Positions 46,086 through 54,469 of a DNA stretch of 64,000 nt are shown one piece after another. The DNA is from an uncultured Thermoleophilia bacterium. Lineage in GTDB: Bacteria > Actinomycetota > Thermoleophilia > UBA2241. Position numbers and translations under genes: made by a program. The DNA is taken from assembly GCA_903927755.1 (NCBI GenBank), contig CAIYOD010000042.1, positions 1-64,000 on the forward strand, read 5' to 3'. The notes below the pieces were generated by a model that was not told the DNA's origin, ran no database searches, and worked only from the letters and a program-made list of their open reading frames with translations. Positions within the stretch are counted from its first letter, which is position 1. The number at the start of each line of letters is the position of its first letter.

Positions 46086-46806
46086 AGATGAGGCTGCTCA
46101 GCGCCTGTGGCAGCTCTTCGAAGTGGCTGACGATGGCGTCCCCCGTGGAGTGCGGGACGTCGGCGTTGTTGGCGCCCACGAAGTGGATGGCCGACATCCC
46201 GGCGGCCTGCGCCCCGGCGACGTCGGTGCGCTGGATGTCGCCGACATGGGCCGCTTCGCCGGGGCGCACGTCCAGTTCCTCCAGAACGTGCAGGAAGACG
46301 CGCGCGTCCGGCTTGCTCATCCCGTGCTCGTTGGAGAAGTAGGCGTACGCGAAGTGGCCGAGAAGGTCGTGGTGGTCCAGCAGTTCGCGCAGCACCGCTC
46401 CGGGGGAGTAGCCAGTGTCGCAGATGATCGCGAGCCGGTAGCGAGCCGCGAGCTGCGGCATGGTGTAGACGGCTCCCGGCATGGGCTCGGGAGGGATGTC
46501 CAGGACGAGGCGTTCGAAGCGGTCCACCAGGCCCTCCAGGAGCTGCGGCGGCAGTTGTGCGCCGAGTGACCCGAGGATGGCGTCGACGAGCTCCCCGCAC
46601 AGCGGCGTGCGGTGCTCGTTGAGCCACACGGCGTCGAAGTAGTCCCAGCTGGCGCGCAAGGAGTCGGCCAGCGCCTGCTCCGTCGCCTGCAGACCCGCGG
46701 CGCTCAGCGTGTCCGCGAGGACGCCGGCGCGCAGTGCTTCGCGCTCGCGGCCACGTGTGTCCACGAACAGGGTGCTCCAGAAGTCGAACGTGACGGCCCT
46801 CAGCAT
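46072..46806 (-). CDS. HAD-superfamily phosphatase
   Basis: 244 residues of HAD subfamily IA. Motif I is TFDFWSTLF (second Asp replaced by Trp-Ser, as in several family members), motif II LAIICDTGYSP, motif III KPDARVF, and motif IV HVGDIQRTDVAGAQAAGM. The alpha-helical cap lies between residues 15 and 95. The phosphorylated substrate is unknown. TACCCT lies 6 nt before the ATG. The gene overlaps the PAP2-HAD gene, whose HAD half belongs to the same superfamily. Confidence 0.85.
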   Translation of the reverse strand: MLRAVTFDFWSTLFVDTRGREREALRAGVLADTLSAAGLQATEQALADSLRASWDYFDAVWLNEHRTPLCGELVDAILGSLGAQLPPQLLEGLVDRFERLVLDIPPEPMPGAVYTMPQLAARYRLAIICDTGYSPGAVLRELLDHHDLLGHFAYAYFSNEHGMSKPDARVFLHVLEELDVRPGEAAHVGDIQRTDVAGAQAAGMSAIHFVGANNADVPHSTGDAIVSHFEELPQALSSLICAGC

Positions 46807-46812
46807 GAGCCT

Positions 46813-46818
46813 AGGGTA
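46813..46818 (-). promoter_or_regulatory. -10-like TACCCT of the HAD operon (leaderless)
   Basis: TACCCT on the minus strand ends 6 nt before the ATG at 46806. Confidence 0.4.
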
Positions 46819-46886
46819 CCAGACGGGATACGACGGGAATCGCCCCCCGCCCGGGCACGGGCGAGGGGCGGTCCCGTCGAGCGCCG

Positions 46887-47105
46887 TTACGAGGCCGCTG
46901 TCTCGCTGCGCGTCCGCCAGTCCTCGGCGGCCGCTCCCTCACGAGCGGTCCAGACGGCCGAAGCCGGCCGCTCTGTGCTCGTGAGGTTGAGGTCGATGCT
47001 TCCGCACGCGGGACACATGAGCGACCGCGTGTCATGCGGCGCCCCTTCCGGGGTGCGGAAGCGGTGGCGGCACTCGCCACACTGATACTCACTGCTGCCA
47101 GGCAC
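46887..47105 (-). CDS. Small zinc-ribbon protein
   Basis: 72 residues with two CxxC knuckles, YQCGECRHRF and LMCPACGS, separated by about 20 residues, as in FmdB-type regulatory zinc ribbons. The C-terminal half is polar and disordered-looking. GAAGGGAG lies 7 nt before the GTG start. Role unknown; possibly nucleic-acid or protein binding. Confidence 0.7.
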   Translation of the reverse strand: MPGSSEYQCGECRHRFRTPEGAPHDTRSLMCPACGSIDLNLTSTERPASAVWTAREGAAAEDWRTRSETAAS

Positions 47106-47198
47106 GTGGTACTCCCTTCAAGAAGCCACATCTCATTCTTACCCATTCAGCGCCGTTTCGTAAGTCGGGTGAATACCCGGTCCCCCGTGCGCGTGCAG

Positions 47199-47204
47199 TA
47201 GACT
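47199..47204 (+). promoter_or_regulatory. -10 box TAGACT of the CDF transporter gene (leaderless)
   Basis: TAGACT ends 7 nt before the ATG at 47212, with no ribosome-binding site between. Confidence 0.55.
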
Positions 47205-47211
47205 TCGTCCC

Positions 47212-48210
47212 ATGGCTCAGGAATCCAAGAAGGCGGTCGTCGCCGCGATCATCGGCAACCTCGCGATCGCGGTCATCAAGTTCATCGCGGGCGCCATCAC
47301 CGGCAGTTCCGCGATGATCAGCGAGGGCATCCACTCCGTGGTCGACACGGGCAACGGCGGCCTTCTGTTCTACGGTCTCAAGCGAGGCGCCCGACCCGCC
47401 GACGAGCACCACCCCTTCGGGCACGGCATGGAGATCTACTTCTGGAGTCTCATCGTCGCCGTGAGCATCTTCGGCATCGGCGGCGGCATGTCCATCTACG
47501 AGGGCATCACCCACATCCAGCACCCGGCGCCGCTCGAGAACCCGACGATCAATTACATCGTGCTCGCACTCGCCGCCGTCTTCGAGAGCCTCTCCTTCAG
47601 CGTCGCCTGGCGCGCGTTCCGGGGGTCGCGGTCGCGGCGCGGGCGCAACACCCTCGCCGCGATCCACCACGGCAAGGACCCGAGCCTGTTCACCGTGCTC
47701 TTCGAGGACACGGCGGCGCTGATGGGCCTGGCGGTGGCGTTCATCGGCGTCTTTCTCAGCCACCAGCTGAACGCGCCGTGGCTGGACGGCACCGCGTCCA
47801 TCGTCATCGGCGGCATCCTCGTGGTCGCGGCGCTCTGGCTCGCCTACGAGAGCCGGAGCCTGCTCGTCGGGGAGGCGGCGGACCCGGAGATGGTCGACGA
47901 GATCCGCCGCATCGTGCTGGGAGACCCGGTGGTCACCGGCCTCGGCGTGGTGCTCACGATGCACCTCGGCCCGGACGACGTGCTGCTCAACATCGAGGTC
48001 GAGTTCACGCCGGGCCTCTCGGCCGAGGACATCCACGCCGCCGTGCACCGCATCGAGGATCGGATCACCGAGCCGTTCCCCGAGGTCAGCCGCATCTTCA
48101 TCGAGGTCGAGGCGCTCGCCGACGCACTGGGCGCGGTGTCGCCCGCCGGGAGGACCGTGCCGCTGCAGGCCCGCGAAGCCCGCGATGCCGGGAAGGCAGA
48201 GCGCGACTAG
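47212..48210 (+). CDS. Cation diffusion facilitator family transporter
   Basis: 332 residues with six membrane helices in the first 210 residues. The metal site is formed by HSVVDT in helix 2 and FEDTAAL in helix 5, and DEHHPFGHGMEIYFWSL is the conserved CDF loop. A cytoplasmic C-terminal domain of about 120 residues (VLTMHLGPDDVLLNIEVEF) follows. It should export Zn2+, Fe2+, Mn2+ or similar ions against protons; the ion is not resolved. No metal-responsive regulator is adjacent. Confidence 0.9.
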   Translation: MAQESKKAVVAAIIGNLAIAVIKFIAGAITGSSAMISEGIHSVVDTGNGGLLFYGLKRGARPADEHHPFGHGMEIYFWSLIVAVSIFGIGGGMSIYEGITHIQHPAPLENPTINYIVLALAAVFESLSFSVAWRAFRGSRSRRGRNTLAAIHHGKDPSLFTVLFEDTAALMGLAVAFIGVFLSHQLNAPWLDGTASIVIGGILVVAALWLAYESRSLLVGEAADPEMVDEIRRIVLGDPVVTGLGVVLTMHLGPDDVLLNIEVEFTPGLSAEDIHAAVHRIEDRITEPFPEVSRIFIEVEALADALGAVSPAGRTVPLQAREARDAGKAERD

Positions 48211-48677
48211 GAACCCGCGTCGCGGCCCCTGTGTCGTCCGGTCGGGACACGCCTTCCGCTTGAGGTGCCGGCCGTTCCGGCCGATTCCTGGCGGCATACG
48301 GAGTCGCGGCGCCGGATCGTGGAGCTGAAGGGGATCCGCCGGCTGGCCTTCGTCCTGCTGGTCGCACCGGCCTTGAGCGGCGCGGGGGCGGCCCTGGCGG
48401 GCCCCGCCCGCCGCGGCTCCGTCCTCTTGTCTGCGCAGCGGCTGGCCGGAGTCCTGAAGCGGAGCTCCGGCCCGCCGCCACTGGCCGATCGTCAGGCCGC
48501 GGCCTTGGCCGGAGCCTCCACGCCGAACCTCTCGAGTGCGGACGCGCCCTCGTCGAACTGGACGAGCACCGTAGGGGCCGGGCGCATCCCCCTGTCGCGA
48601 CTGCGGCCGCGCGAGTACGATGCCGCCATGGCGACCAATGTGGAGGCGTCCGGTACTACGAATGAAAGATGGGGGTC
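48211..48677. other. 467-bp region without a convincing gene
   Basis: An open frame from 48265 (about 138 codons, plus strand) has a hydrophobic patch (LAFVLLVAPALSGAGAALAG) but overlaps the next gene, has no ribosome-binding site and ends in low-complexity sequence, so I do not call it. No terminator, repeat or RNA gene was recognised. Confidence 0.5.
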
Positions 48678-49055
48678 ATGAAGCATCTGGTGCCGCTGGT
48701 CATCGGCTGCGTGCTCGTGGGCGTCGCAGCGATCGTGGTCGCGATCGTCGGGTGGAGCTGGAACTGGTTCGCTGTCGCAAACGGCGCGCTCGCCGTCCTG
48801 TTGCTGGTGCTGTTCCGCGGGTCCGTGACGGGCGCTGACCCGGACCGGCCGCCCGGCGTGGCTCGCGTCTCCGCCGCGCGCTGGGCCGGGCCGTTCGACC
48901 CGGACACCCTGGCGGCGCGGGAACAGGCGCTCGAGCCCGACCACGATGCGGCGGCCGAGGCCAGGGCCGAGGACCTGGACACCGGCTTCGCCTTCTTGTG
49001 GACCGCCGCCGCGCCTGCGGCCGCGACGGTCATCGCGATCGTCTTCTACCTGTGA
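48678..49055 (+). CDS. Small membrane protein of unknown function
   Basis: 125 residues with three hydrophobic helices: two at residues 4-50 (VPLVIGCVLVGVAAIVVAIV and LAVLLLVLF) and one at the C-terminus (AAAPAAATVIAIVFYL). A polar, acidic loop of about 50 residues with DPDTLAAREQALEPDHD connects them. GGGGG lies 4 nt before the ATG at 48678; an ATG at 48669 is possible. Not recognised. Confidence 0.65.
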   Translation: MKHLVPLVIGCVLVGVAAIVVAIVGWSWNWFAVANGALAVLLLVLFRGSVTGADPDRPPGVARVSAARWAGPFDPDTLAAREQALEPDHDAAAEARAEDLDTGFAFLWTAAAPAAATVIAIVFYL

Positions 49056-49103
49056 GTCACGCGCCGGGTCGCAGTGCCTGCGGAGGGGTACCTTGAGGGC
49101 GGG

Positions 49104-49244
49104 ATGAACTCATTCGCCGTCGTCATCGCGCTCGCCGCCGTGGCCGCCGCCGGCTGGCTGCTCACGGCCGGAGCCCGGCGCGTCCTTCGCCGCCACGGGG
49201 TGCGCACGGACGAGCGCCCACCGGACGACGCCGGCAAGCCCTGA
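49104..49244 (+). CDS. 46-residue single-pass membrane protein
   Basis: Starts MNSFAVVIALAAVAAAGWLL, one membrane helix, then a basic RRVLRRHG and a polar tail ending DDAGKP. GAGGGCGGG precedes the ATG. It follows another small membrane-protein gene by 48 nt in the same direction. A short but well-formed gene with positive-inside topology; function unknown. Confidence 0.55.
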   Translation: MNSFAVVIALAAVAAAGWLLTAGARRVLRRHGVRTDERPPDDAGKP

Positions 49245-49263
49245 CGCTCCCAGCCGGCGAGCA

Positions 49264-50028
49264 CTACCTTCCGGGCGGAGCGAGCCGCTTGCTCACGACG
49301 CGCTTCTTGCAGGCATCGCAGAGGTCGCGCTCGTCCTCCTTGTGGCCGATCCCGGGGTCGATCGTCTCCCGGTGCGCTTTCGTCGTGATCGCGCGGCCGC
49401 ACCGCTCACAGGTGAGCAGGTCGAGAGTGCGACCCCAGATCCTGCGCGTGGTGGCCGTGTCCTCCATCGCGATGCAGCTGGTGGGACAGGCCTCGACGCA
49501 GGATGCGCAGCCGACGCAGTCTTCGGCGGCCGCGCGGCCGAAGGCGGGACCGACGTACTTGCCGGATCCGCGGCCGCTCACCGCCAGGGCGTCGTATCCC
49601 GCCGCCGAGCACACACGCACGCACAGCTCGCAGAGGATGCAGTCTGGCAGTGGCGCGTCGGTGACGGGAGCGAACAGCGGCTCGGTCACGCCCAGCCGCT
49701 CCGCGATCGCCCACAGCACCGGGGCCTCGGGAGCGCGCCGCAGCAGGAGTCGCAGGTTCATGGCACGTAGCTCCCGGATGCGCGGTGAGTCCGTGACGAC
49801 GGTGAGCCCGGCCGACACGGGGTAGTCGCACGAGGTGGTGAGCTGCGTCCAGTCGCGGCCGGGCCGGCGGATTTCGACCTGGCAGAGACGGCAGCTGGCG
49901 TTAGCCGGTACGGCGTCGTGGTGGCACAGGCCGGGGACGTTCCGCCCGGCGGCACGCGCCGCCGTAAGGAGGCTCGACCCCTCCGGGGCGACGACCGGCT
50001 CGCCGTCGATGATGAGTTCGACGTCCAT
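49264..50028 (-). CDS. Fe-S subunit similar to the N-terminus of NuoG/HydA/HoxU (diaphorase-type electron transfer)
   Basis: 254 residues. An N-terminal [2Fe-2S] ferredoxin domain (GLCHHDAVPANASCRLCQVEI and a later SCDYP) is followed by CILCELCVRVCSAAGYDAL and CVGCASCVEACPTSCIAM, two [4Fe-4S]-type motifs, and a C-terminal CERC/CDAC zinc-ribbon-like tail. No hydrogenase or NuoG catalytic domain follows. It matches the small subunit of Hyd/Bfu-type modules that pairs with the next two gene products. AGGAGG lies 5 nt before the ATG. Last gene of the aldehyde oxidoreductase operon. Confidence 0.85.
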   Translation of the reverse strand: MDVELIIDGEPVVAPEGSSLLTAARAAGRNVPGLCHHDAVPANASCRLCQVEIRRPGRDWTQLTTSCDYPVSAGLTVVTDSPRIRELRAMNLRLLLRRAPEAPVLWAIAERLGVTEPLFAPVTDAPLPDCILCELCVRVCSAAGYDALAVSGRGSGKYVGPAFGRAAAEDCVGCASCVEACPTSCIAMEDTATTRRIWGRTLDLLTCERCGRAITTKAHRETIDPGIGHKEDERDLCDACKKRVVSKRLAPPGR

Positions 50029-50037
50029 CACGGCCTC

Positions 50038-51882
50038 CTACTGCACCAGCACGGCGTCGAACCTGCAGACGTCCCTGCAGATGCCGCACTTGATGCACAG
50101 CTCCGGGTCGATGGTGTGCAACTGCTTCTTCTCGCCGCTGATGCACTCTTGCGGGCACTTGAGGGCGCACGCCCGGCAGCCGGTGCAGCGCTCCTCGATG
50201 ATGCTGAAGGTGATGAGCGCCTTGCAGACCCCGGCGGGGCAGCGCTTCTCGTTGACGTGAGCGGCATACTCATCGCGGAAGTAGCGCAGCGTGGACAGCA
50301 CCGGGTTCACGCCGCTGGTGCCGAGCGCGCAGAGCGAGGTGGACTCCACGGTGTCGGCGAGCTTCTCGATGAGGATGATGGTCTCGTGAGTGCCGCGTCC
50401 CTCGCTGATGTCCTCGAGCAGGTCGTGCAGGCAGGCGAGGCCTTCGCGGCACGAGGTGCAGTTGCCGCACGACTCGGCGGCGAGGAACCGCAGGAAGTAC
50501 TTGGCGACGTCGATCATGCAGGTGTCCTCGTCCATCACGATCATGCCGCCCGAGCCCATCATGGAGCCCTCGTCGACGAGCGTGTCGAAGTCCACGGGGA
50601 CGTCGAGCTTGGAGGCCGGCAGACAGCCGCCGGACGGTCCGCCTGTCTGGACGGCCTTGAACCTCTTCCCTGCGGGGATGCCGCCGCCGGCGCCGAAGAC
50701 GATGTCCCGCAGGGTCGTGCCCATCGGGACCTCGACCAGGCCGGTGTTGATGACCTTGCCGACCAGCGAGAAGATCTTCGTGCCCGTCGAGCCCTCGGTG
50801 CCGATGGCGCGGAACCAGTCGGCGCCGTTCAGGATGATCTGCGGTACGTTGGCCCAGGTCTCGACGTTGTTGAGGTTCGTGGGCCGGCCCCAGAGGCCGC
50901 GCTCGGAGAGGTGGATGAGGCGCCGGCACGGCACACCGCGGCGGCCCTCGAGCGAGGCCATCATCGCGCTGGCCTCGCCGCAGACGAACGCGCCGCCGCC
51001 GCGGCTGATCTGCAGGTCGAACGAGTGGTCGCTGCCGAGGATGCGCGCGCCGAGCAGACCCGCCTCACGCGCCTGCTCGATGGCGCGCGTGATGCGCTCC
51101 ACGGCGACCGGGTACTCCTGGCGCACGTACACGTGACCCTCACGTGCGCCCATCGCGTACGCGCCGATGATCATGCCCTCGAGCACGCTGTGCGGGTTGC
51201 CCTCGAGCAGGGCGTCGTCCATGAACGCGCCGGGGTCGCCCTCGTCCGCGTTGCAGACCACGTACTTGAGGTCGCCCTCGGCCTTGCGGCACGCCTCCCA
51301 CTTGCGGCCGGTCGGGAAGCCGGCGCCGCCGCGCCCGCGCAGGCCCGAGCGCTTGACCTCGTCGAGGACAGCCTCGGGCCCGATCTCCAGCGCTCGGACG
51401 AGCGCCGCGTAGCCGCCCAGCGCGATGTAGTCGTCGATCGACGTCGGGTCGAGCAGGCCGCTCGCGCCCAGCAGCAGGCGCTGCTGGCCGCGGTAGAACG
51501 GGATCTCGCGCTCCGTGTTGCAGGCGCCGTCCGCGTCGATGCAGAGGAGGCGATCGACGAGGTCGCCGCGCGCGGTGCTGTGGACGATCTCGGCGGCGTC
51601 GTCGACGCCCACGTGCTGGAACACGACGCCGTCGGGCAGCAGCATGACAAGGGGGCTGGCCTGGCAGAACCCGAGGCAGCCGGTGGCGCGGACCTCGATC
51701 TCTTCGGCCGCTCCGTGCGCCAGGACCTCGGCGCGGAGCGCGTCGACCACCTGCAGCGCTCCCTGCGCGCGGCAGCCGGTGCCGGCGCACACCGCGAGCA
51801 CCTTGCGTTCGGGGTCGCGGCTGCCCGCGAGTGCTGCACGTCGGCGCGCGAGTGCGGGCGCGTCGGCGAGTCGCGTGCTCAC
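50038..51882 (-). CDS. NuoF/HydB-like NADH-binding flavoprotein subunit with extra Fe-S domains
   Basis: 614 residues. A thioredoxin-like [2Fe-2S] domain at the N-terminus (CAGTGCRAQGA, then CLGFC) is followed by the NuoF core: NADH/FMN-binding GLRGRGGAGFPTGRKW and CNADEGDPGAFMDD, then the [4Fe-4S] ligands ESCGNCTSCREG. A C-terminal two-cluster ferredoxin has CTGCRACALKCP and CIKCGICRDVC. This architecture is that of HydB/HndC and BfuB of electron-bifurcating enzymes rather than complex I NuoF, which lacks both extra domains. The GTG start overlaps the NuoE-like stop (GTGA). Confidence 0.9.
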   Translation of the reverse strand: MSTRLADAPALARRRAALAGSRDPERKVLAVCAGTGCRAQGALQVVDALRAEVLAHGAAEEIEVRATGCLGFCQASPLVMLLPDGVVFQHVGVDDAAEIVHSTARGDLVDRLLCIDADGACNTEREIPFYRGQQRLLLGASGLLDPTSIDDYIALGGYAALVRALEIGPEAVLDEVKRSGLRGRGGAGFPTGRKWEACRKAEGDLKYVVCNADEGDPGAFMDDALLEGNPHSVLEGMIIGAYAMGAREGHVYVRQEYPVAVERITRAIEQAREAGLLGARILGSDHSFDLQISRGGGAFVCGEASAMMASLEGRRGVPCRRLIHLSERGLWGRPTNLNNVETWANVPQIILNGADWFRAIGTEGSTGTKIFSLVGKVINTGLVEVPMGTTLRDIVFGAGGGIPAGKRFKAVQTGGPSGGCLPASKLDVPVDFDTLVDEGSMMGSGGMIVMDEDTCMIDVAKYFLRFLAAESCGNCTSCREGLACLHDLLEDISEGRGTHETIILIEKLADTVESTSLCALGTSGVNPVLSTLRYFRDEYAAHVNEKRCPAGVCKALITFSIIEERCTGCRACALKCPQECISGEKKQLHTIDPELCIKCGICRDVCRFDAVLVQ

Positions 51883-52370
51883 GATCCCTCCTCTGCTGCG
51901 AGGGCCTTCTTCATCAACCGGGACAGCCGCTCCGGCGTCATGTCGCCGTGGTACTCGCCGTCCATCAGCACCAGCGGCCCAAGGGCGCAGGCGCCGACGC
52001 AGCCCACCTCTTCCACGCTCAGCGAGAGGTCGGGGGTCGTCCCACCGGCGCCGATGCCGGTGTCGCGCTCGACCTGCTCGAGCAGACGCGCCGCGCCGCG
52101 CACGTGGCAGGCAGTGCCCACGCACACCGTGCAGGTGTGCTCGCCGCGGGGCGCGGTGTGGAACCCGTGATAGAAGGTGGCGACGCCGTACACCTGGGTC
52201 GGCGCCAGTCCGAGGTGCGACGCGGTCTCGCGGAGCGCCTCCTCGGGCAGGTAGCGGAACTCGGCCTGCAGGTCGTGCAGGATGTTCACGAGATCGCCCG
52301 GGTCGCGCCGGGGGTATCGCGCCAGCACAGCCGCCGCGCGGATGGTGTCGATGGCCTCTGTGTCGCTCAC
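51879..52370 (-). CDS. NuoE/HydC-like [2Fe-2S] subunit
   Basis: 163 residues. N-terminal helical bundle and a thioredoxin-like [2Fe-2S] domain with ligands CVGTAC and CVGAC (VCVGTACHVRGA; VGCVGACALGP). It should pass electrons between the NuoF-like flavin and other clusters. GTG start with AGGTGA upstream; it follows the MoaD-like gene by 20 nt. Confidence 0.9.
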   Translation of the reverse strand: MSDTEAIDTIRAAAVLARYPRRDPGDLVNILHDLQAEFRYLPEEALRETASHLGLAPTQVYGVATFYHGFHTAPRGEHTCTVCVGTACHVRGAARLLEQVERDTGIGAGGTTPDLSLSVEEVGCVGACALGPLVLMDGEYHGDMTPERLSRLMKKALAAEEGS

Positions 52371-52390
52371 CTGCTCACCTCTCCTCGTGG

Positions 52391-52663
52391 TCAGCCGCCG
52401 GCGATCATCGGGAAGATCGCGACCTCGTCGTCGTCCTCGAGAGGCGTGTCGAGCAGCTGGAGGTGCCGCACGTTGCGCCCGTTGACGAAGACGATGATCT
52501 CCCGGTGCAGGTCGTCGCCGTCGAACACGGCGCGCCGGAACGGCCGGCCGTAGCGCTCCGCGAGCTGCGTGAGCAGCTCGCGGAGGTCGCCCGGCCGGCC
52601 GTCGATCCGCCGTTCCGTCTCCCGCGTCAGGTCGCGGATGGTGGCGAAGTACTTGACCGTCAT
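52391..52663 (-). CDS. MoaD/ThiS-like sulfur carrier protein
   Basis: 90 residues, ubiquitin-like fold, ending in the required Gly-Gly (PMIAGG). EIIVFVNGRNV and DDDEVAIFPM are typical of MoaD. It supplies sulfur for the dithiolene of the pyranopterin cofactor. Location 2 nt after the AOR gene indicates a dedicated tungstopterin cofactor-assembly role. The MoaE partner is not in the window. Confidence 0.88.
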   Translation of the reverse strand: MTVKYFATIRDLTRETERRIDGRPGDLRELLTQLAERYGRPFRRAVFDGDDLHREIIVFVNGRNVRHLQLLDTPLEDDDEVAIFPMIAGG

Positions 52664-52665
52664 GC

Positions 52666-54468
52666 TCAGAGCGAGAGCTCCTTGAGCTTCGCCTTGGTCG
52701 GCACGCCCTTCTCGTCGTAGCCGCGCAGGGCGTAGTACTCGGGCAGCATCTCACCGAGCCTGCTGACGTGGCCCTTGGACGCGCCGCTCTTGAGCGGTTC
52801 TTCGAGCAGCCGCTTGGGCAGCGTGTCGTCGGCCGCAGTGAAGCCGGCGTCGATGTTCCAGAGCCGCTCCTGGGTCCAGATGCGATCGCCGACCTGCAGG
52901 AACTCCTCCAGGGTGTAGTCGTACCCGGTCAGTGTGGCCAGCGTCTTGACCAACTGGTCCCCGGTGAGCCCGAAGGTGGCGAACAGGCAGCTGCCGGTGG
53001 CGTCGAGCGCCGCCGTGAGGTTCTGGAACACGATGTCCAGGCCGGCCTTGCCTTCGGTGACGTGCGGGTCCATACTGCCGCCGCTGCCGAGCACCTCCTG
53101 CGAGATGGTGTAGCCGCGCACGTGGCAGCCGCCGCGGTTGCTGGTGGCGTAGTTGAGGCCTATGCCCTGGATGGCGCGGCCGTCGTAGGCCGGCATCTCC
53201 TGCTTCTTGGTGGTCATGGAATACTCGGCGTGGCCGTAGCCGTCGGCGAGGCGGTACGAACCCTGCGCCAGCTTGACGCCGAACCCGTCGCCCTCACCCA
53301 TCTTGCGTGTCATCTCGACGATGGCCTCGGCGTTGCCCCAGGAGAGGTCCACGCCGTCGGTGTCCTTGGTCGTGATGATGCCGCGCTGGAAGAGCTCCAT
53401 GGCGCAGGCGATCGAGGAGCCCGACGCGATGGTGTCCATGCCGTACTCGTTGCACAGGTAGTTGGCCTTGGTGATCGCGTCCAGGTTGTCGATGCCGCAG
53501 TCGGCGCCGTAGGCCCAGGCGGTCTCGTACTCGGGGCCTTCGCCCATGCCCTCGAAGCCGGGGGCGTCGACCTTGGTGACGCGGCCGCACGACATGATGC
53601 AGCTGAAGCAGCCCTTCTTGCGGACCAGTTGCTTGGCGGCCAGCGCCTCTCCGCCGGTCTTGTCGGCGGTCGGGAAGTAGCCGTCCTGCCAGTTGCGCGT
53701 GGGCAGTCCGCCAACCGTGTTCAGGATGTTGACCAGCACCTCGGTGCCGTAGGCGGGCAATCCGGTACCGCCGACGGGGTCGTCGAAGATCATCTGCCGC
53801 CCCTTGAGCACCTCGGCGAGGAAGGCATCGGGATCGGCCACTTCGACCGCGCCGCTGCCGACCACGGCCACGGCCTTGAGGTTCTTGGAGCCCATCACTG
53901 CGCCGACGCCGGTGCGCCCTGCGGCCCGGTGCATGTCGTTCATGATGTTGGCGACCAGCGCCATGTGCTCGCCGGCCGGTCCGATGCAGGCCACCTTGGC
54001 CTCGTCGTCGGTCGCGGCGCGGACCATGTCCGTGGTGTCGGGCACAGTATGGCCCCAGATCTCACCGGCGTCGCGGATCTCGACCGCGTCGTCCTTGATC
54101 CAGAGGTAGACCGGCTTCTTGGCCTTGCCCTCGACGATCAGCGCGTCGTAGCCGGCGTACTTGAGCTCTGGGCCGAACACGCCGCCGGAGTTGGAGGCTG
54201 CGAGACACTCGTTCAGCGGGCTCTTGGTGACGACGTTGTAGCGCCCGGCCGACGGCGCGAAGGTGCCGGTGAGCGGACCGGCTGCGAAGACGAGCTTGTT
54301 GGCCGGCGAGAGGGCGTCGGTCTTGGGATCGACCTCGGAGCGGACGATGTAGCCGCCGAGGCCGCGTGCGCCGATGTACTCGCGGGCGACCCGCGGGTCG
54401 AGGGCCTCACGGCTCACCTTGCCCGAGCTGAGGTCGACGCGGAGGATCGTGCCTGTCCAGCCGTACAT
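52666..54468 (-). CDS. aor: Aldehyde:ferredoxin oxidoreductase, tungsten-dependent (AOR family), catalytic subunit
   Basis: 600 residues, full AOR length (about 600-620). The N-terminal domain has GARGLGGYIV and AAGPLTGTFAPSAGRYNVVTK, and the pterin region has NDMHRAAGRTGVGAVMGSKN. The [4Fe-4S] ligands are C287, C290 and C294 (GCFSCIMSC) and C494 (GSCLFATFG). It oxidises aldehydes to carboxylic acids at a bis-pterin tungsten centre, or reduces acids in reverse. The ferredoxin-like subunit is 1 nt upstream and MoaD 2 nt downstream. Specificity within the family is not decided by sequence. Confidence 0.92.
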   Translation of the reverse strand: MYGWTGTILRVDLSSGKVSREALDPRVAREYIGARGLGGYIVRSEVDPKTDALSPANKLVFAAGPLTGTFAPSAGRYNVVTKSPLNECLAASNSGGVFGPELKYAGYDALIVEGKAKKPVYLWIKDDAVEIRDAGEIWGHTVPDTTDMVRAATDDEAKVACIGPAGEHMALVANIMNDMHRAAGRTGVGAVMGSKNLKAVAVVGSGAVEVADPDAFLAEVLKGRQMIFDDPVGGTGLPAYGTEVLVNILNTVGGLPTRNWQDGYFPTADKTGGEALAAKQLVRKKGCFSCIMSCGRVTKVDAPGFEGMGEGPEYETAWAYGADCGIDNLDAITKANYLCNEYGMDTIASGSSIACAMELFQRGIITTKDTDGVDLSWGNAEAIVEMTRKMGEGDGFGVKLAQGSYRLADGYGHAEYSMTTKKQEMPAYDGRAIQGIGLNYATSNRGGCHVRGYTISQEVLGSGGSMDPHVTEGKAGLDIVFQNLTAALDATGSCLFATFGLTGDQLVKTLATLTGYDYTLEEFLQVGDRIWTQERLWNIDAGFTAADDTLPKRLLEEPLKSGASKGHVSRLGEMLPEYYALRGYDEKGVPTKAKLKELSL

Positions 54469-54469
54469 C

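Noticed and set aside
48265-48681. A 138-codon plus-strand frame with a hydrophobic patch
   Set aside because: No ribosome-binding site, overlaps the start of the next gene, and the C-terminal half is low complexity; evidence too weak for a gene.
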